From NCBI RefSeq assembly GCF_000003605.2, contig NW_003151257.1, forward strand, positions 436,383-446,887: a stretch of 10,505 nucleotides of DNA, given 5' to 3'. A model generated the notes under the pieces. It had not been told where the DNA came from and made no database searches. It saw nothing but the letters and a program-made list of their open reading frames with translations. Numbering within the stretch: the first letter of the stretch is position 1; each line of letters starts with the position of its first letter. This stretch comes from Saccoglossus kowalevskii (taxonomy: Eukaryota; Hemichordata; Enteropneusta; Harrimaniidae). A program made the translations under genes and the position numbers. This document shows, piece by piece, positions 1-8,260 of this stretch.

Positions 1-322
1 CTGTGCGAGCATTTTCTCTGCCTGGCAACCATCATGGTGAAAACAAAGGCCAAAAACTCTCCGAAAACAATACTTAGGGATGGTTGTTGACACCCCCTGA
101 ACCGTGTGACAAGATTACCCTGCATATGCAACATATTTAAATTTGGTTGTTTAGGATTTCTTTAAAGTTAAGTTTGTGCTGTTCGACCGGCGTTCCACAG
201 CAGCTCGCGCAGAGCCCATAAAAATACATGGTAGAGTGGTGCGCGTCTTTAAAGCGTCTTGTGACTCCGGCCGACAATGTTGATAGCTTGGCCAGGCGCA
301 TTGACGAAAGAAGCAATATGAT
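1..322. repeat. Interspersed repeat, copy A (left end cut by window)
   Basis: This segment aligns by eye with 1681-2040 in the same orientation. Shared blocks include CCTGGCAACC, GGTGAAAACAAAGGCC, the AACATAT...AAATTTG stretch, CGACCGGCGTTCCACAGCAG, AGAGCCCATA and GCGCGTCTT. Identity is roughly 75-80% over the best 160 bases and falls off after about position 255. Copy A lacks some 20 bases present in copy B just before the CGACCGGCG block. The left end may lie outside the window. No long open frame is conserved between the copies, so this looks like a non-autonomous element or a fragment of a larger one. I do not recognise the family, and the strand of the element is unknown. Confidence 0.75.
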
Positions 323-736
323 TGGCTGTTGGAAAACTGATTCCAAACTGTGAGGGCATTGTCACATACACATATTCCTAATGAAATACTTCAAGGTGAT
401 AGTGGAGTGCTTCGCCGGAACATTCACCTTGAAAATTCAAGATGCGTGTGAGTGTTTTTTTTATTTTGAATCAGAAAATAACCAGCAATTTTAACGGTGT
501 TCTAATAAGAATTCATTGGTCAAATTTTCACAGAATGTTCTTTAGATAAAAATCTATATAAAAAACGAAAAAAAATATTTTTGATTGAAATTCACAAATA
601 AACTGCATCTATACCTTAAAATACATCTACACTGAAAATACATTTTTGTTTACGCAAAATTTGAACGACCAGTCGTATGAAGTTACACAGATTTGATTTG
701 ATTTCTTTGTATTTTATTCAAATCTATGGCCATTAA
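323..736. other. AT-rich stretch without recognisable gene
   Basis: This stretch has many short A and T runs and stops in all frames. I see no repeat family, RNA gene or convincing exon in it. Confidence 0.6.
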
Positions 737-1003
737 TTGATATTCAATTTAATACACATGGGCAAAAAAACAAAACAGTCTCATGATTTCGTACATGCTT
801 TCATAAAATTATGCGACCCCACGATAACTCTAGCCCAACGGATGGAACAGCCCAACAACAGGCCTCAGTTTCCGCTCCGTTGTATTCAAAGAATGGCGAT
901 CAGGCACGGTGCTGAGGTGGATTTTATCATTCTAAATGGCTGTCATAACCAGACTTCATTCCATGATTTGATAAATAAGGGATATTATCTCGGAAAGCTT
1001 TGA
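737..1003 (+). CDS. Weak small ORF, unknown product
   Basis: This is an 88-codon frame. A second in-frame Met at residue 8 (MGKKTKQSHDF) gives a shorter 81-residue form. The segment is richer in GC and more mixed in codon use than the AT-rich DNA on its left, and the predicted protein is mildly basic with several His and Cys residues. I recognise no domain, signal peptide or membrane segment. Just after the stop there are two GAGGTGAG copies (1014-1021 and 1024-1031) that resemble splice donors. However, the other two frames running into them contain stops soon after the nearest upstream AG, so I cannot build an exon that uses them. This is most likely a chance open frame; a worn repeat fragment is the alternative. 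Confidence 0.1.
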   Translation: MIFNLIHMGKKTKQSHDFVHAFIKLCDPTITLAQRMEQPNNRPQFPLRCIQRMAIRHGAEVDFIILNGCHNQTSFHDLINKGYYLGKL

Positions 1004-1080
1004 CAAAACACTTGAGGTGAGAAGAGGTGAGGTGCTTGCTAGTGCATGACCACAGACTTTTTCAACTATTGAGATGATCA

Positions 1081-1082
1081 AT

Positions 1083-1177
<95 letters not shown>
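1081..1177. repeat. (ATTT)n tetranucleotide microsatellite
   Basis: About 24 uninterrupted ATTT units run for 97 bases. On the minus strand this is (AAAT)n. The lack of interruptions suggests a young or actively slipping tract. Its place at the edge of the more GC-rich 1178-1568 segment fits an expanded retroelement tail, but that is inference. Confidence 0.97.
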
Positions 1178-1568
1178 CGACGTATGGTCTCTACAGTTTT
1201 GCGATACAAGCTACAAAGTAATTATAAATAATGGCGGGAAAATCGCGACCTAGAATGAACTATGCACAGTTCGTAGTCGAAGACAGCAACAGGGAAGTTT
1301 GGAGTTCATCTAAGTCAAATTCGGCTATGAACGTAATGCCGAATAGATCGCTTCCGCTATTATGACGTAATATCTGTACCACGGCTACCGTCTGCTGATT
1401 TGAGTGTGAACATCCCGGATGTGAGGCCAAGGACAAAATATACTCCACACTTCTTTCTACGTCACAGTTGGGTTTCGACGCGGGAGGGCGCACCTTATTG
1501 AAAAAAAGGACAATCTTCAGCACGTTCTCTGTATCAACTGAAGGGTTGTTATTGATGCCTCGACACAT
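1178..1568 (-). mobile_element. Possible 3' end of a non-LTR retroelement (tentative)
   Basis: Read on the minus strand, this segment has a 102-codon open frame (1568 to 1260), about 80 bases of non-coding DNA, and then the pure (AAAT)n tract at 1177-1081. An open frame, a short 3' untranslated stretch and a simple A-rich repeat tail is the layout of the 3' end of several LINE or SINE families. The segment is also clearly richer in GC than its surroundings. Against this, the predicted protein shows no motif I recognise as reverse transcriptase, endonuclease or zinc knuckle, and no target-site duplication was found. The microsatellite could simply have arisen next to unrelated DNA. Confidence 0.25.
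1260..1568 (-). CDS. Weak ORF within the putative retroelement end
   Basis: This 102-residue frame starts MCRGINNNPS and ends in a Ser/Thr-rich tail before TAG. It contains four Cys residues after the first, one in the short segment HPGCSHSNQQ. No domain, signal peptide or membrane helix is evident. If the neighbouring (AAAT)n tract is a retroelement tail, this could be the C-terminal remnant of that element's protein; otherwise it is a chance frame. No initiation context or splice signal supports expression from this start. Confidence 0.12.
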   Translation of the reverse strand: MCRGINNNPSVDTENVLKIVLFFNKVRPPASKPNCDVERSVEYILSLASHPGCSHSNQQTVAVVQILRHNSGSDLFGITFIAEFDLDELQTSLLLSSTTNCA

Positions 1569-1680
1569 CTGTAATCTATGTGTTAAATCGGAGATCGAAA
1601 TGTTTTAAGGTAATTTAATTTGGCTATCGTATCTTAGCACTACAATTTAATTTTAACCTAATGGAGGGTATCCTCGGGGC

Positions 1681-2040
1681 GGACATCCAGGCATTTTCAC
1701 CGCCTGGCAACCCGCGGCGGTGAAAACAAAGGCCCAAAACTCGCAGAAAACGGTACTTTGGGGTGATTGTTGAGACTCCTCTGAACAGTGCAACAAGATT
1801 AGCCCTACTTGTGTAACATATATAAATTTGATTGTTCGCGATTACTTCAAAGTTGAGTTTGTGTTGTTTTCTCGAATTTTCACCGGCTCGACCGGCGTTC
1901 CACAGCAGCGCGCACAGAGCCCATATAAATGCATGTACAGTGATGCGCGTCTTAGCAACGTGGAACGTCTGTGACGTAGCTCCGCCCCCGAGGATCGCAG
2001 CGAACTCAGTGTCAACATTTACAGTTTCAATATCATTCAT
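1681..2040. repeat. Interspersed repeat, copy B
   Basis: This is the second copy of the repeat at 1-322, in the same orientation and about 1.68 kb away. It keeps a stem that copy A has lost (1694-1704 with 1716-1726). It also has extra bases carrying TTTTCACCGG at about 1876-1885, which echo the stem arm TTTTCACCGC. The right boundary is uncertain: clear similarity ends near 1955, with scattered matches (GCAATAT.ATT-like) to about 2040. Frames crossing it on both strands are not conserved in copy A, so I do not call a gene here. Confidence 0.75.
1694..1726. repeat. 11-bp inverted repeat (hairpin) at the left end of copy B
   Basis: TTTTCACCGCC at 1694-1704 pairs perfectly with GGCGGTGAAAA-type bases at 1716-1726, leaving an 11-base loop. 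In copy A only the right arm (GGTGAAAA) is well kept. The arm could be part of the element's terminus or a structure in its transcript. Confidence 0.7.
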
Positions 2041-2839
2041 ACGTTATGCCATACTCTCTGAATAATAGCAACAAGTATTAATTTGTATTAATATCACCAT
2101 AAATCACCCACTTTATAACTATCCACAACCATTCTTTGCTATGAAAAAATAATTCAACCAACGAGCTACATATGTAGTTGACCAGGGTCTGGAAAATGAG
2201 AAATGTAATCGATAGATCATACCAACCGCCCTCTAACGAGATAGTTCAGACACACAATATATAACAATAGAGGGCGCGTTTTCTACAAATGATTTGTTGT
2301 GCGCGAAGTACGTTGCCATGATGGGATAGAACCGAATTAGAAAGGCGCAAACGGGCTGAATATAATGATATTTCATACATATAAAGTAAACTGATAACAC
2401 GAATAGAATCTTTTACAACAAGTACCCCGACAATATATTTCATCACAGACCTTAGAAAACAAGGTTTATGATTTTATGTATACATGTATTGTCAATACAC
2501 AAACCAAAGTCTTGGTCGAAAATTGAATATCGGGCCTTCTATCTATAACTGGGTTTTGCGTAGTCTGTGGCTAGAGGCAAAGATGGGTCATAATCGCTAT
2601 GCTAGATGATAAAGTCGATGTATTAATGTGCGAGTGACAAGACGAATACAGGTAGTAAACAATGGGAAATATTAATGGTCACCGAGACGACTGATAGGGC
2701 CTTTAAATTTAACCATGGAAGTAAAAGACTCCATGATTGAACTGAGAAAACCAAAAAACTTATAGGTGCAAATGCAATTGTTATTTAATCCCATACATTT
2801 AATCGCACACGATTTGGTGTACACAATTGATTTCCGTGA
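2041..2839. other. Gene-free stretch
   Basis: I see no supported exon or RNA gene. The one item of note is the inverted pair at 2227-2276, listed separately. Two ATTAAA hexamers read on the minus strand (2784-2789 and 2798-2803). They could serve as weak polyadenylation signals for the frame ending at 2840, but such hexamers are common in AT-rich DNA. Confidence 0.55.
2227..2276. repeat. Inverted pair CGCCCTCTA ... TAGAGGGCG
   Basis: The 9-base arms at 2227-2235 and 2268-2276 are perfect reverse complements, 32 bases apart. Each arm contains the TAGAGGGCG part of the CTCF core, in opposite orientations. The right arm, CAATAGAGGGCGCG (2265-2278), is close to the core consensus except at the CCAC end. 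CTCF binding is inference. Confidence 0.45.
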
Positions 2840-3090
2840 TTAGCTTTGATGAATTAACACGTATACCCTAATTACGCCGGTAATTAGCTCCTTGACTCCG
2901 GCATTACTGTACTTGCACACGCCCTCCCATACTGTTTCTTTATTCAATCTATACTGATAACAATAACTTTCAACACCTCGCTCGATCTCCTCACAACACT
3001 TTTGAGCAGTATCTTGATTCGCCCCGTTTAAAAAAATAAATACATCTTCCAAACAAATCAGACTTTTATGTGTACATTTGGAGAACACGT
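2840..3090 (-). CDS. Possible Cys-rich terminal exon, unknown product
   Basis: On the minus strand an open frame runs to a TAA at 2842-2840. A plausible 3' splice site, CTTGTCTCTAG, has its AG at 3092-3091, so a terminal exon could start at 3090 with the codons for DVFSKCTHKS. The exon would encode about 82 residues with six Cys, including the pair in AQKCCEEIERGVESYCYQYR, and a hydrophobic C-terminal stretch (ELITGVIRVYVLIHQS). Codon use is mixed and protein-like. The frame also continues upstream of 3090 to a Met at 3229, but that part is less convincing. I recognise no family. Two minus-strand ATTAAA hexamers lie 35-60 bases past the stop. Chance remains quite possible, since no second exon was identified. 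Confidence 0.18.
2868..2887. promoter_or_regulatory. Palindromic pair of TAATTA homeodomain-type sites
   Basis: CTAATTAC (2868-2875) and GTAATTAG (2880-2887) are perfect reverse complements around a GCCG centre. TAATTA is the core bound by many Antp- and paired-class homeodomains, so two copies in this symmetric layout could bind a dimer. The pair overlaps the candidate terminal exon on the minus strand. Isolated TAATTA cores are frequent here; only the symmetry is notable. Confidence 0.25.
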
Positions 3091-3255
3091 CTAGAGACAA
3101 GCATAATAGTACAAGGCACTGCTTTCCTGCATATGTCCCACTTGCGCGTTCCCCTGCGGTGCTTCCTGCACATGCGCATAATGACCGACGTGGATCGCGC
3201 CACAATGATTTACGGTAATCAACACACATCAGATACAGAAAAGGTGTTTAATTAG

Positions 3256-3926
3256 ATTCTTATCGACATCTCATTCAGTATCCCGTCTTAGTAATTTCCA
3301 CATCTAACGCTATCAAATTTGAGTGTTTCACACATTCTCTTCCGCTCACTGCGGGTTTATTGACTGACACGTTCATTATTACCCCCACTGTGGAAATCGG
3401 ACTACAATGGAAACCATCCCATCTGATTACACCTACTTCGTATATGCACCGACGGTGTCTCCTGTGTCAACAGTTTTTATTGGTTGACACGTTTGTAAAT
3501 TATTCAACGTTTCTTTGCAATCACAGCCACACTGTTATGCTTTCCCCTAGCGATTTAAATAATAGTAAATTTGTTGTTAATTATTGGACTTTGACATAGA
3601 GAAATCACAGTTACTCACCATCATTCTCGCAGTTCGCCATACATTCATTTTTCCTATCTCGTTCTTAAATTAAAATTGCTTGAATGTCATCAAATATTGA
3701 CGACATATTAAGGCGAGGACAACATTCTTGTAATTACATTTTTATCTCTCCTTTAATTACAATCTGATTGGAAATTTGTTGTCTAGTTTTTCCTATTTAT
3801 TTGGAATGATTGATTCCCGTGAACACATGACTCTCTGACTCCCTAAGTGACTAAAACGACGTGATATGACTACTTAGATTTGCGTTCAAGACGACATTAA
3901 ACTGATGATGTGTTACTGTGAAATAA
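3256..3926. other. Gene-free stretch
   Basis: The only sizeable frame here (3360-3599 plus) has no recognisable features and no splice context. I see no RNA gene or repeat family. Confidence 0.55.
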
Positions 3927-4048
3927 TTTATTTTCACTGGAATTATTTTTCGCTGAAAAGACTTTTTAGGTATTTTGTATGGAATTTATTTTCACTGAAT
4001 GTAAATATAGGAAAAAAGGTATAATCGCTGCATTTTATTTTCACTGAA
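3927..4048 (+). repeat. Four spaced copies of TTTATTTTCACTGAA
   Basis: Copies lie at 3927-3941 (ends GGA), 3943-3957 (TTATTTTTCGCTGAA, worn), 3985-3999 (exact) and 4034-4048 (exact). Start-to-start spacing is 16, 42 and 49 bases. All are on the same strand, and the last copy ends five bases before the satellite. They are too widely and unevenly spaced for a simple tandem array. Confidence 0.75.
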
Positions 4049-4052
4049 TAAC

Positions 4053-4376
4053 TCATATCATATCATATCGTATCGTATCGTATCGTATCGTATCGTATCG
4101 TATCGTATCATATCATATCATATCATATCATATCATATCATATCATATCATATCATATCATATCATAGCATATCATATCATAGCATATCATATCATATCA
4201 TAGCATAGCATATCATATCATATCATATCACGTCACGTCACGTCACGTCACGTCACGTCACGTCACGTCACATGACATGACATCACATCACATCATATCA
4301 TATCATATCATATCATATCATATCATATCATATCATATCATATCATATCATATCATATCATATCATATCATATCAT
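4053..4376. repeat. Mosaic pentanucleotide satellite (TATCA)n with variant blocks
   Basis: About 324 bases keep a strict 5-base register. The blocks in order are: TATCA; eight TATCG units (4066-4105); TATCA with scattered TAGCA units at 4166, 4181, 4201 and 4206; eight CGTCA units (4231-4270); two CATGA units (4271-4280); three CATCA units (4281-4295); and a clean TATCA run to the end. On the minus strand the main unit is TGATA, so the array is a dense run of GATA cores, and the CGTCA block is a run of TGACG CREB-type half-sites. Variants homogenised in blocks suggest local slippage or unequal exchange. Confidence 0.97.
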
Positions 4377-5184
4377 GCCCACCACCCGCAGTCACTGATA
4401 ACCAATGATACTATTCATGACACATTTTTACTAGAGGCATACAATGATACTTCACCAGCATTTTATCCGCTCCAGCAGTTTTCTTATATATTCAATCGAT
4501 TAAACATCGATGAGGTAAAAGTTCCACATTTAAACGGACCTAGCTCTTTTGATTCCAAACCCCGTTCTGTTTACTGCCCGCTCTACAAAGAACAGACTTA
4601 ATACGTTGATATGAAGCTTTTGTCATTTTCTTGACTTTAATTTACTGATGATTTCCCCTTTGAATTCCATCCTCTGTTGTCTGTCTCTCATTAATTGTAC
4701 GTTCTATATCAAATTGAATTTTAATAATTAAACAACTGTCGACTGAAAGCCATGCTGTATAAATTAATAACCATTTCACTATTAAACAAATTGAATTGGT
4801 ATGGATTGGGAAATCAGTTGACAAGATTGCAACATATTTGCAATAAACATTAATTACTTTCCCCTGTCCTATCTGAGCTATTGTCTTTATTGTTGACCTT
4901 CTGTTCTGCGCAACTGTTGACCCGTGTAGCCGGCAATGATGCGCCACAGAGATCCCACATTCTTGGATCAGTATAATAAATTTACGGTTCTCGACATATA
5001 TGTCGTTATTCGTCTTGTGCATCTTTAAAATCACAGCCAACAACAGCACCAGATATAACGCCCTTTTTATATACTGGTTTGTGCGGTGTCACATTTCCCG
5101 AAAGTATTTTGGTAGCAATAATAAAGCAAGTTTTAAAAAAAAAATATGTCTGCTCAGAAGCAAAAATGCTGTATATGTGTGCAG
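4377..5184. other. AT-rich stretch without supported gene
   Basis: A 135-codon minus-strand frame (5049-4642) crosses this area, but its translation is rich in Ile, Asn and Thr, as expected of AT-rich chance frames, and it shows no domain. I found no RNA gene or clear repeat. Confidence 0.55.
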
Positions 5185-5290
5185 TGGCTTAAAGCTTGTT
5201 TTCATGCCAAGTTTGAGGTCAATCGGTATGCTTGTCCGAAATACGATAACACGAGCGGAAGGACTGACGACGACGGAACACATATAACGC
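5185..5290 (+). repeat. Probable worn interspersed-repeat fragment
   Basis: The stretch carries AAGTTTGAGGTCAATCGGT (5209-5227) followed by GCGGAAGGACTGACGACGA (5255-5273). From memory, this pairing of a 'caagtttgaggtcaatcgg' phrase with a GGACGGACG-type run recurs in dispersed repeats of many invertebrate genomes. The frames through it (5000-5364) are therefore better seen as repeat-derived than as genes. Boundaries are uncertain. Confidence 0.4.
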
Positions 5291-6500
5291 CACACAACTC
5301 TTTTTCTTTGGAGAATGAACCACTAAATTATTGTAACGTCCACGATATTCTGAATATATCATGATTGATTATATTTTGATGTCTGTCACGTGATGCCACC
5401 GTTACCAAAAGACGATTGTTGTTAAACAATATTACATAATCATATCAAAATCAGGTAATTAAAATTAACAATTGAAAGTTGGTGCATTGGCTATTATTCA
5501 ACTACCTGTACGCTATGAAATGCTTGGTGATCTGTTCTAGAAATTTTAACGCCATTATAGTAACTATCAACACTCGTAATTAAACATAACAGCGGAAGGC
5601 GTAACAATGTTATCCCCACCAGGGAACCACCATTAGTGTCGTGTCGTTTCCTAGGCAACGTACTAATCTCACGAGAACAAATGGCTAAATCGTGATGCAA
5701 TATACATTATCCATATACCCTATAATGCGTGGTCACCCTTTTTCTCAGCGTTCCAATTTACGACGTTTTTTTCTTTTCGTTTATTACCTATCATTTATTT
5801 TTGATGATTATAACTAGATTTCTTTAATTACTATACTTTAATATTCTATTATTTTGTTTTCTTTTACATATGACTACTACTGCAATTAATAACACGTCTC
5901 TAGCGAATCGTCTTTGTCAATGGCTTTCTTCTGTTTGTACTGGGAATATACATGCGCCTGTGACTGACGGTGTTTTCATCATCTTAGGGGGTCGTCAAGT
6001 AATTAGAATTCTCTTAGTGTTCAACGACCAAAGACGAATATTCGAAGCATTTCCCACCAAGATTAGTCATCTGAGATGTACACCAGATTCTTGACTCCTG
6101 TATAGCCATTAGGTGCACCACTTACGAATTTATATTTATATTCTACTCATGTTATCACTGGTTCCGAGTGAATTTTGAACATCGAACTTTATTACTTCCT
6201 AGGTTAGTTATTTTCAAGAACACCGGAAACAGAATTGCATGACGGGATTTATTGACGATAAACAGAGCAAAACGTCACGTTTCAGTCAGTATAACTCGCG
6301 AACGATCTGATGTTTGGCCATGTTACTTAACAATGAAGGGGCTTTCAAATAAGTTGTCATTGATACAATTTGAAATGTCGTCAAATGAAAACACAAGTTT
6401 TTCCATGACGTTTTCAAGGCTAGTATAATGAAATCCGTTGCCAATGTGATAGCAAGACCGGCGTAATTTAAAAAAAAAGACAATGCTGATAAAACAATGC
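5291..6500. other. Gene-free stretch
   Basis: The short frames here (5494-5700 minus, 5870-6094 plus, 6286-6483 minus) show no recognised domain and no splice context. One GTCACGTGAT E-box is at 5385-5394. I see nothing else that I can support. Confidence 0.5.
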
Positions 6501-6505
6501 TAATG

Positions 6506-6540
6506 CATGGAAGGTAGGTCCTACCATAGTACCTTCCATG
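6506..6540. repeat. Nested inverted repeats (two competing hairpins)
   Basis: CATGGAAGGTA (6506-6516) pairs perfectly with TACCTTCCATG (6530-6540). Inside it, GGTAGG (6513-6518) pairs with CCTACC (6520-6525) around a single base. The two stems share bases 6513-6516, so they cannot both form fully. A further TTCCATG at 6552-6558 repeats part of the right arm. Confidence 0.8.
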
Positions 6541-6568
6541 GTCCGACTATTTTCCATGCTCAATGTAT

Positions 6569-6584
6569 CCACCAGAGGGCGCTG
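6569..6584 (+). promoter_or_regulatory. CTCF-like core site
   Basis: CCACCAGAGGGCGCTG closely matches the CTCF core consensus known from vertebrates and flies (CCASYAGRKGGCRS-like). CTCF is a bilaterian zinc-finger protein that bounds chromatin domains. The site is 28 bases right of a nested hairpin. Occupancy is inference. The partial matches at 2227-2278 are weaker. Confidence 0.5.
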
Positions 6585-6589
6585 CATCA

Positions 6590-7836
6590 ATACGACATTG
6601 CAGTTTTCTCGTCGTCGTCCAAAATCTTGGCACATAGTTACCGACACTCATGTTTGGCGCCAAATCGGAGCGACTACATTACAGCCGACATTAACATGCA
6701 TTTCTCACCGCGACTGTTACATTATTTGGCAAATTAATAATAAACAAACATAAAACGGTGAAAGAAACGGGTTTTGAAGGCACGCTTGTATGCTATGAAA
6801 GAAACAGCCCGAGGGGGTTTTAATTGAGCAAAATGTAACAAGTCTGCTCGCAAAGTTTATATGGTGGCGCTAACACCGGAGAATGCATAGAATAGGCCAG
6901 AGGTTACGCATTAGCGCGATTGTACCACTCGTAATAAAGCATACCTGTTGCCTGCAGCGATGGGATAAAGCATTAACCGAGAAAGAAATAGAGGAAGTAC
7001 GGAATAAAGATGAATAGATGTCTCGTTTTGTAGGAATCTTTAAAATGAGCATATAAATTCATGGATGACACTCTATGAGCTCTGAGTACCCTCCCCTCAC
7101 TTTTTTTTTACAAATCGATTTTACTTGCAATGGACACACTAACCATAAACGGGCTCCATTTTAATTAAAGATAACGTTGTCTCCACGTGGTCGTTTTAGC
7201 ATGGCTATACGCGATGAATGCATCTCGGCGTCGACGAGATAGTAAGCACATCAATTATCGAAATTAACTGCGTTGAAAGGACGACACTATATATCAGACT
7301 CACAACGTTAACAGATCAATCATTATTCTGCAGCGTGCAAGTAGATGTGATACGAACTCGTTAAACTCAGGGCTCCATATTCATTGTATGTTTATCATCG
7401 CTCCACAATAATACACGTACTATAGTGATACAATTAATCAATGTAATTGTCTTCTCACCGAGTAATTAATACACTTCATTATTAGCTGATAAATGGGAAA
7501 TATAAAAAAAACACATAATCACCAGACGCGGTCTCCAGGAAAGACGCTTTTCATATAATTACAATTTAATTAGTAAATGAGGAGGTCGCTCCGATTTGTT
7601 CCCATCTTATGGAAGTCAGGTGGTATGACACGCAGCAATCAAGTCGATGAGGTTTGTAGAATGAATACCGCACTGTTCTATTTCATCTATATAATAATGG
7701 GAACATAGTAGGTAATTAATTGGTTTTAATATTGCCTTTAGTCAGTGTTTATTAAAATATTTAAATGAATTTAATGTTGAGATGATCCGGGATGTTCAGC
7801 AATTACATCGAACTTTGTGACCTGTCATTATTTCAG
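6590..7836. other. Gene-free stretch
   Basis: Overlapping frames at 6507-6753 and a minus-strand frame at 7052-6870 show no domain. TAATTA or ATTAAT cores are fairly frequent at about 7430-7720 (for example near 7432, 7463, 7557 and 7711), but this is close to what AT-rich DNA gives by chance. Confidence 0.5.
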
Positions 7837-8084
7837 CGATTCACGAGGCTTGGAGGGGAGGGGGGGGGGTCGTAATATCTATGTACGACGAGCTGTGTGA
7901 TGTAAATGCTTGGTGTTTCCTGACTGTGGTGGCTTGCACAAAAAATAAAAAAAAAGACGGCGAAAGCAGAAAAAGTACGCAGCACACAGCGCCTGATAGT
8001 TGTGATGTTGATAAATTGAAAGACCAATTAGAAAAAACAACAACTATTGGTGTTGTTTGTTATGTTAGTATCGTTTTGTTTTAA
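7837..8084 (+). CDS. Weak terminal-exon candidate, unknown product
   Basis: A reasonable 3' splice site, CCTGTCATTATTTCAG, ends at 7836. The frame that follows is open to a TAA at 8082-8084. It encodes a Gly-rich start from the G run, then a segment with Lys-rich KNKKKDGESRK, and a C-terminal piece, DVDKLKDQLEKTTTIGVVCY, that ends in a short hydrophobic tail. The tail (about 13 residues) is short for a membrane anchor. A shorter form could start at the Met at 7881. No family is recognised, and the A-rich and G-rich runs inside the frame argue for chance. Confidence 0.1.
7852..7869 (+). other. G-rich run with quadruplex potential
   Basis: GGAGGGG followed by A and ten G gives 16 G in 18 bases. 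The G-rich strand could fold as a quadruplex using the long run as two or more tracts. It lies 16 bases after the candidate splice acceptor at 7836. Confidence 0.5.
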
Positions 8085-8260
8085 TTTGAAAATACAATGA
8101 CTGCTTCATCAAAATAACATGTTATTTGAATTATTATATTAAAACAATATTGCAGTTAACAAAAACACAATATTTGGCATCTCCACACTATACTTTCCAA
8201 CTTAATTAAGGTAGATTTGAGGTTCAAAGCATGAGACCGCGTAGCGTCGATGCCGTCTTC
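8085..8260. other. AT-rich spacer before the T22 tract
   Basis: I see no supported feature here. A 106-codon minus-strand frame (8476-8156) crosses the T run and gains a long Lys stretch from it, so it is best treated as chance. Confidence 0.5.

Noticed and set aside
173-195. GTTCGACCGG as a tRNA-type B box suggesting a tRNA-derived SINE (copy A; GGCTCGACCGG in copy B)
   Set aside because: No A box at a fitting distance and no cloverleaf could be found in either copy.
1832-2065. Overlapping frames on both strands across repeat copy B (1624-2040 minus, 1832-2065 plus)
   Set aside because: They are not conserved in copy A, which has indels and stops at the equivalent places; they look like repeat translations.
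4053-4376. Pentamer array as a CRISPR array
   Set aside because: The units are contiguous 5-mers with no spacers.
4642-5049. 135-codon minus-strand frame
   Set aside because: The composition is that of translated AT-rich DNA (many Ile, Asn, Thr), with no domain, splice site or start context.
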